Shown: positions 48,901-60,700 of the stretch, one piece after another | How the letters are laid out: each line of letters starts with the position of its first letter | How positions within the stretch are numbered: position 1 is the first letter of the stretch | Assembly: GCA_012931725.1 (NCBI GenBank) | Contig: CM022955.1 | Location: forward strand, 52,354,842-52,418,841 | DNA from: Litsea cubeba | Taxonomy: Eukaryota; Streptophyta; Magnoliopsida; Laurales; Lauraceae | DNA: 64,000 bases | Direction of reading: 5' to 3' | The notes under the pieces: model-generated | Database searches by the model: none | Seen by the model: the letters and a program-made list of their open reading frames with translations, nothing else | Told to the model about the DNA's origin: nothing | Translations under genes and position numbers: made by a program

Positions 48901-51900
48901 TATTTCATATAGTTTTTTTAATTTTCTTACTTCTCAACATAAAAAATGCTAGAAAAGAACGTAAATAGTGATGAATTCATTGATTCAAAAGTGATCTAGA
49001 GAGAAAAATAAGACACCCGTATCCGTATCTATGTCCTAGATTTTCAGAAGTGAGGAGTCATATCTCCGATCCTCGTATCAGCATCCGTATCCGTACCAGT
49101 ATCTGGGCATCATAGGATATTGCACCGATACTTATAGGGAACAAGTTTTGACATATTCTACTTATAAAGTCTGTTATTTCATTTAGTTCTTTTAATATTT
49201 TTACTTCTCACCATAAAAAATGCTAGAAAGGGACGAAAACAATGATAATTTCATTGATTCAAAAGTGATCTAAAGAAGAAATTAGGACACCTGTACTCGT
49301 ATCCATGTCGTAGATGTTCAAAAGTGAGGAGTCGTATCCCCGATCCCCATATCAGTGTCCGTATCCATATCTGTAGCTGGGCATCATATATATATTTTTT
49401 GAAATGGCTACTTTTATTAAAAAAGGAGCAAGCACTACAATATAGGTATACTGACAAGCAACAACAGGACAAGAAAAAAACCAAAAAGAAGCAAAGAAAA
49501 GGCCCTAAACTAGGCTAAGTTGACGCTGCAGAGGAGAAGGCCAACTCCTTCCAATGTATCATTATATGCTCGGTATTGTAGCCCTTAAAAGAAGGATCGA
49601 TGGACACCCAATGCGTGACCAAGAACTTGATTTTCTCCACCAATGAGCTATCACTGTTCCCAACCCCCTCAAAGCACTTGGCTTTCCTCTCCTTCCATAT
49701 TGTCCAAAGGACTGCAAGGAAGGTGGATTTTCACAATTTCTTACCCCCGGGAACCCCAGTTGGAGCTTACCAAGTCTGAAAAAGCCCTGGGAGGGTCCTA
49801 GGAAAGACCCAACAACAATCAAACCATTCCACCACCGAGCACCAGATGTACTGGGCAGATTTGCAGTTCACCATGAGATGGTCCACCGACTCCTCTTCTC
49901 TTAAACACATAGGGCAACCATTAACTACTATTCTCCCCCTCCTTCTTAGGTTGTCCAAAGTATTGGTTTTTTTCCGGATAGCCATCCAGCCAAAAATGAC
50001 CACCCTTGGGGGTGCCTTGATCTTCCAAATGCTGTTCATCGTTATATTTTCCGCCAGGTTAATATTGAAAGCTGAAAAGAAGGAAGAGACTGAGAAGAGC
50101 CCATCCTTCGAGGCATTCCATGAAATAATCTATGATAAGATTATATGAAGAAGATGAATACAATATTGGGAGAAAACTTGATCCCACAAAGAGAGGATCG
50201 ATTGTGTATTTATAGTTACATTATACCCTAATCAAGGGCAATCAGAATAATCAATAAACAATCTCCTAATCTATACAAGTAAAGAGAATAAATCTTATAA
50301 TCTATACAAGGAAGAGAATATGAGAAAAATCAGCAGGATTTTATATACAACACCCTTGATGGGTTGGGCTGGGCCTAGTGGGCCTAAGCCACATTATCTT
50401 CTACACTCCCCCTCAAATTGATGTGGTAAGGCTGAAAACATCAATTTGCTAGTTAGATCATGATGACGCGGTTTGGGAAGAGCTTTGGTGAAGATATCCG
50501 CCAACTGGTTATAAGAAGAGACATGAGGCAGAGTTATCTTCTCAGTAACAACATGTTGACGGATGAAGTGACAGTCAATCTCAATGTGCTTTGTTCTTTC
50601 ATGGAAAACCGGATTGTTGGCAATTCTGGTAGCACTGGTATTGTCCCCATAGAGAGGGGTGGAACGACTAACAAGAACACCGAATTCACATAGAAGGCGG
50701 CGGAGCCAGATAATTTCAGCACTGGCGGATGACATCGCTCGATATTCTGCCTCAGCCGAAGACTTTGATACGGTGGTTTGTTTCTTGCACTTCCATGAAA
50801 TCAGAGATTTTCCAAGAAACATACACCAGCCAGTGGTAGACCTCCGAGAGTCCAGACAGCCAGCCCAGTCAGCATCCGCATAAGCTGTTAATTGCAGAGA
50901 AGTATCAGAAGGGAAGAAGAGTCCATGATGAAGAGTTCCTTTAACATAGCGGAGGATGCGTAATGCAGCAGCAAGGTGCGGTTTGTGGGGATTGCTAACA
51001 AACTGGCTAACCGTATGAACTGCATGAGAGATATCCGGCCTAGTCATAGTTAGGTAGAGCAAGCTACCAACTATCCTCCGAAAAACAGATGGATCATCCA
51101 GGGGAGTGCCATCATCGGAACTGATTTTGCTGTTCAATTCCAGAGGCGTATCAAAAGGGACAGCATCATCAAGCCTGGCCGATGTGATCAAATCTGTCGC
51201 ATATTTGCGCTGAATGACCCTAATGCCTGATTTGTTACGCACAAACTCAAGTCCCAGAAAGTATGTGAGAGGACCAAGATCCTTCATTCTGAAGTGGCGA
51301 GTAAGGTGGTGTTTGAGATCCGTAATGCTTGCATTATCACTACCACTGATAATCATATCATCAACATAGACTAAGAGGAATGTGTAGCCCTTCGATGTCC
51401 ATCGCAAAAAGAGGGAACTATCAGAGTGACTTTGACGAAATCCAGCTTGAAGAATTGCTGTCCGGAACTTATCGAACCAAGCCCTAGGAGCTTGTTTAAG
51501 TCCATAAAGAGCTTTCCTCAATTTGCACACATGCTTCGGAGGACAAGCATAGCCAGGAGGAGGTTTTAAATAAACAGTCTCTCTCAAGTCCCCATGTAGA
51601 AAAGCATTCTTGACGTCCATTTGCCAAAGAGGCCAATTTCGGGCAGCTGCGACACAAAGAAGAGTACGAACGGTGGTCATTTTTGCCACTGGTGCAAAAG
51701 TTTCCTCATAGTCAATTCCGTATTCCTGCTTATAACCCTGTGCAACCAATCTGGCTTTGTAGCGATCAAGAGTTCCATCAGCATGTAATTTGATGGAGTA
51801 TATCCATTTGCTGCCAATCACAGAGGCTCTATCCGGGGCCGGTACCAATTCCCATGTTTGGTTTGCTTCAAGAGTGACCAATTCCTCAGTCATAGCATCC

Positions 51901-54900
51901 TGCCAGTAAGAAATCTTTGAGGGCTGTGAATATGAGGTGGGTATAGGAGTACTATCCAAGGAAGTAAGAAGAGCAGGAAATCCATAGCGGTTAGGGACAA
52001 CAGAAAGACGACTAGAGCGTCGCAGAGAAATGGTGTTAGAAGAAGTATCATTACCTGAAGACTCAGTAGGCGGCGCTGGGAGAGGATCAGGAGAGGAAGT
52101 CGCCAGAGGAGAGACCTTGTTCCGCCGGACATAGACTTTAAGATGAGGTGATGGAGAAGTAGACTCTGAGAATTGTGGCAGATAGGTGACAGCAATAGGA
52201 TGACTATCCAAATGTAAAAAAAAGAAGGGAATATGTTCCAAGAAAATAACATTACGAGAGATACGCATGCGTTTGTCCAAGTGATCATAACACAAAAAAC
52301 CTTTGTGTTCATTACTGTAACCCAAAAAAATGCATTTAGCAGCTTGTGGAGATAACTTTGTGCGCTCAGTAGGAGGAAGATGAACAAAACACAGGCAACC
52401 AAAAACACGTAAGTGAGACAAAACACAGGCAACCAAAAACACATAAGTGAGAGTATGAGGGGGTTTGACCAAAGAGAACTCCGTAAGGAGTAGTCTTTCC
52501 TAGAACAGTACTAGGAAGACGGTTGATAAGATACACAGCGGTATGTGCAGCATCACACCAAAATTTGGGAGGGACTAAGGATGCAATCAACAAAGTACGA
52601 ACGGTTTCAAGAATATGTCTGTTCTTTCTTTCCGCAATCCCATTTTGCTGAGGAGTATGTGGACAAGATTTTTGGTGAAGAATTCCTTTATCAGAAAGGA
52701 AGGCAGAGAAATCATGAGACATGTATTCTCCACCAGAATCTGATTGAAGAATTTTGATAGCTTTTTGAAATTGAGTTTGAACCATGTTATAAAATTTTTG
52801 AAAAATGGAGAATACTTCAGATTTCATACGCATAAAGTAAATCCAAGTATAACGAGAATGGTCATCAATAAAGGTCACATAGTATTTAAATCCCGTCCTA
52901 CTCAAGGTAGGAGCAATTCCCCAAACATCTGAATGAATGATGTCAAATGATGCCAAAGTACGAGCATTATGATCTAACTAGCAAATTGATGTTTTCAGCC
53001 TTACCAAGCTCTGATACCATGAAATAATCTATGATAAGATTATATGAAGAAGATGAATACAATATTGGGAGAAAACTTGATCCCACAAAGAGAGGATCGA
53101 TTGTGTATTTATAGTTACATTATACCCTAATCAAGGGCAATCAGAATAATCAATAAACAATCTCCTAATCTATACAAGTAAAGAGAATAGATCTTATAAT
53201 CTATACAAGGAAGAAAATATGAGAAAAATCAGCAGGATTTTATATACAACACCCTTGATGGGTTGGGCTGGGCCTAGTGGGCCTAAGCCACATTATCTTC
53301 TACAGTCCACACCCTCCTATCCTCCCCTCCCTTCGGAATGTGCACACCATTTAGTATGTTTAGCATCGAGATGAATTAGGGTTCCTAGTAATCCTTTAAG
53401 TTCCTCCTTAAAATAGGGCTCCATACGACCTTATCCCCATCTCTTGACACATATGATGCGACCTTTGCTTCCTTATCCAACGCACAGCTAAACAAATCCG
53501 GGAACTGATAAGCCAAAGTCCTATCTCCCACCCACTAGTCTTTCCAGAAGAAAGTCCTCTCCCCCGACCCGATATGGTGTCTAATATTCTTCATAAAGTG
53601 ATTCTTAGCTGAAAGGATTCTCTTCCATAAAGCTGACTACTTAGTTGAGGCGTCCTTGACTTCCCACCATGTCTTGGATGACCATATTTCCTTTCCAGAA
53701 CCTGTCTCTATAGTCCATCCGATCTTTCTCCTATCCTCCAAAGCCACTTGCCCATAAGAGCAAGGTTCATCTGTTTGAGAGGTCTAATTCCCAAGCTCCC
53801 TTTCTTTGGGCTGCAAATAGTGTCCCAACCCACCAAGTGATACTTCTTCTACAGGCTGTTTCCCGGCCATAAAAAATCTCTCTGCATCCTTTCTAATCTT
53901 TTAATTAGGTCATGGTTTCAAACCGTAACTGGGCATCGTAGAACACCAAATATTCACTTCCTTTTGCAATTGCTTTCGTGAGAGAACTTAGTGCACAACT
54001 TTTGATGGATCTTCACTTTGCCTTGTAAGTTGACTGATGAAGGTGATGAAAATTTCACATGCTCCACACAATAAACGCATAATTAACGACACTTACTTAT
54101 TTACATTGCAGTATTGCACATTGGTATGCTGCACTGATTGCATGTCTGAAGTAGTTAGAATGCTAGACAGTATTGCTTAGTCTTTCTTCGTGGTTGAGTT
54201 GGTTTTATATATAATTCTATGGATCAGCACTCACCCATACCTCACCACAACAATGGTTGAATACTCACCCATCCTTCACTGGTTACTTGGATTCACACTA
54301 CCAAGTAACTATGGAGTCTTCATAGAGTGTTCTCCCCCTAACTCAAACTAACTTACAGGCTCTGACATCTGCAAATACTACACATAGACAGATCTGAAGT
54401 CTTGAACAGGTCTGCCAGATGGGTCCAGTACTTTTCCACTACACGCTACTATTACTTATTCACACAAAAATTGACTTCAGTCTTAAACTCCATTGGAAAC
54501 CCGAAACCTTAGTTTTTAACTACTTATATTGAAGAAATGGCCGGGGCCGGCTGGAATAGTAGTAGTTCTCAGAAATCAGAATGGGGAGGTATTGTATATC
54601 TTTTCAAAGCATGTTGGTATTGTTGATATACATTGTTATGCCGTTCACTAATAGCTCGAGCTTTTAGTGTTATTGGTTATTAACATGGTATCAGAGACAG
54701 AGGTCACGAGTTCTAAACCCTTGGGAGGCATGTTACCTCCATCTGTTTGTCTGGTATGTTCTGTTCCGTTTGTCTGTTGTAACATGGTATCAAAGCCAGA
54801 GGTCACGAGTTCGAAACTCCTGGAAGGCATGTTACCTCCATCTGTCTGTCTGGTATGTTCCGTTCCGTCTGTCTGTTGTAACATGGTATCAAAGCCAGAG

Positions 54901-57726
54901 GTCACGAGTTCGAAACCCCGGGGAGGCCTGTTGCCTCCATCTGTCTGTTTGGTCTGTTCCGTTCCGTCTGTCTGTTGGGTTTCGAATTCGAACGGCTTCC
55001 CATTCGTGGGGTGGGTGGGGGGGGGGGGGGGGGGGGTGCTGCTATACATTGTTATGCCGTTTGCTAATAGCTCGAGCTTTTGTTGTTACTGGTTATTAAC
55101 AGGTATCAAAGATTCTAATGAAGCAGAGACCTTGGCTATCTTGGAAGCTCTTCACATTTTTCATCGCACTTTCCAGTTCAACCTCATACTGGAAAGGGAC
55201 TCTTTAAATGCTATACTGTGGGCAAGTACTTTCAAAGGGACTTCGAATATGCAATTCTACTTTAATGATATCAAGGTTCTAACTTCGGGATGTCGTATAT
55301 CTTTTCAGCATGTTAGTAGGTCTGCTAATGGGATTGACAGTAAATCTCTCTTATACAGGCTCCCAATTGACAAATAACTGACCTGGATCAATGCAAAATT
55401 ACAGCATACTTACTGCTGAACAACCAAAACCATCAGAAAAACCCATGCCCCTATTCCTTCAAGTTAAGTACCAGATGAGCCTTCTTTGCTTTGATCAATC
55501 TGTTTGAGTCTTTGTCTCCACGAAAGTAACCAAACAAAAATGGACAAAACGATTGAAGAAGACTCTTGTGGTTGAAGTTGAATTTATTTTGGATACAGTC
55601 ACAGTACAACATGTGCACTGCAATAACAAACACATATTTGAATGTCTGCAGATTAATATCTCCTCAAAATTGAAGGACCATTCCACACTTCCAATGAAAC
55701 AGAGATTTACCGTTTCACATAGGCAGATCTGCACAGATTTTTGTCGCTTGTTACTCATTTCTGCCTGTTTCTCAAACCAGAGTAGCACCTTGTAACCTTA
55801 TATAAGAAGAGCTTCGTGCTGTCAAAATTTTTTTTTTTTTTGGGTTGGGTTGGGGGGGGGGGGGGGGGGGGGGGTGCACAATTGTTATATGGTTTCTTGC
55901 ATACAAACCATGCCAAGAAAATGATGGCCCTATTTGCTACCGACTACCGTTCGTGTCTGCAATCACCACGCATGGAGGGAGCAGCGAATCTAGATCCTCT
56001 CCCTTATCTAGATCTAAGAATCTTTATTGGAAAGTAACACCGCGGTTTTCCATGGAAAAAGTGAGCGTTGTGGAAATTAAATTCCTTGCTACAGTAGAAT
56101 CTATGTTTGGTGCGGTCGTACAAAAACGTGCCCTTAGAAAATTGGTATAGTAGGGCTAATGGGCTGGCTGGCTGGCTGGCCATGAGTCAGGCCCAATGGA
56201 TCGATGATCTATGAGGCTGGCCCACTGTGTGTTGGGTCATGGGCTGGCTGGCTGGCTGGCAGTGGGCCTGTTTTTTTGGGGACTCTTTTGTAGGTCATGA
56301 GGCCAATTATGCATTTGGGCTGCATCATAGTATCAGATGCCACTACGAAGCGTCTGATGCAGAAACTTTAAGAAGCTTAATGCAGCAACACAGTTGTTCA
56401 ATATTATATCACTTCTGGCAGTGGGCCAACTTCATTCATTCATTTATTTATACCTTAAAGTGTAGAACTAAATTCTTCTAAACTACAAGAATAAGGAGCA
56501 AGTATCAAACATGGAATGGATTTTGTCTCTATATGGAGTACTGTGTGTTTTTTCATGTCGGGTATGGATACATGGATTGAAATTGCATTTTTTTTTTAAG
56601 AAAATGTTGTGTCCTTACTTTGTAGCTCACAGTATATTTAATCCAAAACCCTGGTTTTTTTGTAGTTTGACATGCTTTATTACTGTTGTCATCATCATTA
56701 TTATTTCCTTGTATTGGATATGATAAAGGTGTCATATATCTCTCTTAGCATTACTATCTTGCGCTACCACCACTTCCTTATAGGAACAAATTCAGTTGAA
56801 GTATTTTTAGGGAGGAGTTAATGATTCTTTTGACTTTTTCTGCAGGATTCAAAGCTGTTAGCAGCATTGGTGGAAAACCTTAAACGATCAGTGTCATATG
56901 CAGGTGCTTTTCTTCTTAAAGACAAGCTGGAGACTAATCCACTCTTATCAGGTTCAGAACTTGACAGAAACAAATATGAGTTCAAAGGAAAAGAATTGTT
57001 CAAGCATCTTCATGAAGTTGGTACCTTAGCACAGGTATCTTTTTTTTTTTTTTCATTGTTCTTTTAATTCAAGAAATAGTATCTGCGAAGATGTACCTTT
57101 TCAGTATAGTGATTAGCATGGATTTTAAACAAAAGGTAAGTTGATTTGTAGTTTCTGTGTCTACTTTTTCCACTCTTTCCCAAATACACAATGTCATGAA
57201 TAAGCTAACCATCTATATTCAGATCACTTATGGGGAGATATGTCCAGAATCATTTTAAAGGACAATCTTTTTCCATGACACTTACTTCATTGAAGCCTTC
57301 TCCCGTCTATCTGGGTCAATTTGCAGCTCTACTTTTCCACTTAACTCTGTCGAAGGCCATGCTCTCTATAACTCTGCTATCTATCATGTCTTCCTTTCTT
57401 ACTTTATTCAACTTCTTCTCTGATTCTCTGTTCCCCTAGTCCATTGAACTTGTGACACTTAAATACTTCCCACAGCCACAAGTGCTCTTTCTGATCTTTC
57501 ATTTATGTGTCCAAACCACTCAAGCATAATTCGCTGATTTCCACCTTTTTTAGAGCTACCTTTGGTTCTCTTATGCACTCATTCACAATTTCATCTTTAC
57601 TTGTAACTCTGCATATCCATCTTAGCAAACACATCTCAACCACGTACACTTATAGTTTTTTTTTTTTTTTTTTGTAGTTTCTTCATTGGCCAACATTCAT
57701 CTCCACACGACAAATCAGTTCTAACT

Positions 57727-57766
<40 letters not shown>

Positions 57767-60700
57767 TCTGACAATGTCTTATGCCCTTTTATTAAAGTGT
57801 CTTGATTATTGCTCAACTATCTACTGGTCTCCATTTAGTCTACCCTGCACTGATCCTCTTTGCAATGTCCAACTTAAATCTTCAACTTTTTTTTTTGTTG
57901 CTCATAGATGTATTTTGGAACTATGCCATTTTCAATTTTAACTAAATCATCTTTTCTATTCTTTCATCCACTGAACTTGTTCTCCATGTATGTTCTCTCT
58001 GGTCTGTTAATTTTTAACCCATTTGACTCAAAAGACATCCTCCAAAGTACTTGCTTTTCATTTACTTGTTATTTTGTCTGGCTAATGAGTACCACATCAT
58101 ATATGAACAACATTCACTGAGGAATTTCATCATGGATATTTGCAGTCAAGCTGTCCATAATCATGAAAAATAGATAGGGTCTCAGAACGTGCTCTTGGTG
58201 CAATCCAACGGGAACTCTATCATGTGTCTATATAAGCCCTGGTAAAGGAGGGTTGTGTCAAATTGGCAGTTGAAAAGCTTTCCATAATTAATAAGTTCTA
58301 TTGTTTCCCTTAATTATATTTAACTTATCTAAACCAGATAACCAGTATACAAGGGAATCAGGTCGTGCTTGTTGGCCATGGGAGATTACGAATAACAGAG
58401 ATGGTAAGCTTGGTTTTCAAAATTATTAAATATATAATAGGAAAATATTCTCCTGCGCATGCTCTCCCTCTTGAATGCGCATTTGGACCATCACCAAAGG
58501 CAGGACCCCCTTGAATTTCATTGGGTCCTGTGTGACGAATGACACTGATGCGCGGGAGAAAATCATCCATATATAATAATCTTTCCTTAATGTTAGGTTG
58601 ACACATTTCTAAAAAATGAGCACTTTTTGTAGGTTTGCGAGGATCCCCTCACAGTGAAAGTTGACCACCTAAAGGTACATTATTATCCGTCATATCTTTT
58701 CTTTTCACTCTCCACATTGATAGATTTTATTAGATAATATGCATATTTACGTGCTTTCTAATAAATTTTAATTATTTTTAAATGGTACTAAATGCATCAG
58801 TTGTACTGTCTACTATGTGCATTCTTCAATAACCATTCAGAAAATATTTCTTTTTTTTATATGCAATGTTTTATCAGTATTATACAATCTTTGTAATAAT
58901 CTTATTTCTTTTTTTTTTTTCTTGAAAGGTAATCTTATTTCTAAAATTGCTGGATAATTCCTTCTCAATATCTCTTGTTGTATATTTAACTTCGCCAAAT
59001 TGTAATGGTAAAGCATGCAATCTCTTTCAATGTGCCTCGTGCATTTTTGCATAATCTGGATTCTGGCATTTTATTCTAGCACTAAGTAGAGAAATGTTAG
59101 AGAACAGGTGCACAGCTTGAGCAAGGTGTCATTTGAGAAATCCCCACACAAATGAGAGACCAGTGAAACCCAAGTAGCAAGCATGAAGTGTAATTATAGG
59201 GAGTGTCTGTGTCATTCAATCATGGTCCGTGCTAAAAACCAAAAGAAAAATCAAATATATACTATGGATTGTGGGGGTCAGAAACTCCTCTCTTTCCTCA
59301 GCCTAGATTAGTGATTGGTCCCTTTTATTGGAAAGTTACAAGGTTCAGACTTTACTTTGATCTGAAAAACAGTACGCCAAATAGAGGACCTTGGCTAGGA
59401 TTTCATTTTTCTTTAACTAGGTAAATGGTGCAAGCACTTTCAAAGAAAAGGAAAAACAAAATAAAAGAAACTAAATGTCACATGCAACTATGCCAGTTAA
59501 ATAAAAAAGTGTTCCACTTTCCAAAGAAGTAAGGAGTTTCTTTTGCTTGCACTGTCACATCTCTATTAACTAAACTAGACAATATGTTCTAAAATCTAAG
59601 CTGCCTCTGAACTCAGATTGGAGATGGATTCTGATCTGCATTTACTGTTATTTCAACTGTTTCTTTAAGCATTCTGGTTTATGTTAAACATTGTGTATAA
59701 TTGCACTCTTGCTTTTATGGTTTTATATTTTATCCGTTGATACTGCTTTTCAGGAGAAACCATACAACAAGGATGATGATGGCATAAAGGCAACCTCATT
59801 TGAAGTTATTGCAACCTTGCGTGATATTTTGAAGATTAGTTCACTTTGGAAAGACCATGTCCAAGCTTATACGCAGGTATAGAGTGACTAGATGTTTAAA
59901 GTGTCTTTATGCAAAGAATATGTTCAAAAGCGTAAACTGTAGTCATGTCTAAAATTGGACAAGTGTGGAAACTTGTTCTAATCGCTGGTCCCCAAGTTCA
60001 AGGCCATCAGTTTGTAGTTTTACCCGGTGAGTTGGGATCGTATCCACAGGGAATTATTTACTTGAACCTGTCCTAAAAGAAACTAGAACTAACCTAAATA
60101 AAATCTATACAATTGATCTACTGAAAAATCTGAAAATAATAATTAGACCACAATCCCATGGTCTGAAATACAAATTTCATATCCAAATAAAACCCTATAC
60201 AAAAAATCTCAGACGATGCTAATACTAGAAACTGCCAAACAAAAGAATCATTAGAACACCAATTTGATAAATATGAGAAAAATCAGATTAAATAAAAATA
60301 AAAGAAAAGAGAATATGGGCTTTAGAATTTAGATTTCCAACGTTTAAACTCTATGCTTAGCGCCAAAGAATCAAACCGAAACATAAGTCTGTCACCCCAC
60401 ATAAACACACTATGTTAATCCATTAAAATCAATTAATCCGACTCACAAATCTGATTTATTCTTTGCACATCACTAAAAAAATCATGAACAAGAATATCGA
60501 AATTGAAAACTAAAGAAACTCGCTTCTACTCTAGTTACATGAAACACCAAGTCAAGGGAGCATCCATCTCACGAAATACATCATCTCTTGAATTATCTTG
60601 ATAAACACTTACTAGAAGAAGAGTGGTGGATGGAGGAAAGAAAGAGGGGAAGACAGAGAGTGGGAACTGTGGGATAGAGAGGGACAGAGATGGCTTGGAC

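Larger units (their letters stand above)
50121..53304 (-). mobile_element. Young Ty1/copia element lacking gag and protease
   Basis: LTRs of 285 bp at 50121-50405 and 53020-53304 differ at only two positions seen. Flanks ttcca (50116-50120) and gtcca (53305-53309) match at four of five bases. On the element strand the PBS is followed after 41 bp by the middle of integrase: gag, protease and the integrase zinc finger are missing. Integrase core, RT and RNase H are present but separated by a 34-bp duplication. Confidence 0.93.
49394..53965 (-). pseudogene. L1-type LINE fragment split by a copia element (intron 2)
   Basis: Parts 49394-50120 and 53305-53965 form one LINE C-terminal region. Reading leftwards: GSLGIRPLKQMNLALMGKW-like sequence at about 53730-53830, the WKDWWVG segment at about 53530, RVWNASKDGLFSV across the insertion site, then IWKIKAPPRVVIFGWMA and the zf-RVT cysteines (GCPMCLREEESVDHLMVNC) at about 49850-49960. 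The frame is continuous across the junction when the copia element and one TSD copy are ignored. Confidence 0.85.
54545..55376 (+). pseudogene. L1-type LINE RNase H fragment split by a TRIM (intron 2)
   Basis: The frame PAGIVVVLRNQNGEVLYIF continues SKHVG up to the insertion and resumes at KDSNEAETLAILEAL, then LERDSLNAILWAS and HVSRSANGIDSKSL. Without the inserted element and one TSD the frame is continuous. It is the same LINE family as the fragment in intron 1 but in the opposite orientation. Confidence 0.85.

Noticed and set aside
54686..54715. tRNA-like gtatcagag..gagttcgaaac sequence
   Set aside because: It is the primer-binding site plus repeat of a TRIM, not a tRNA gene; no cloverleaf forms.
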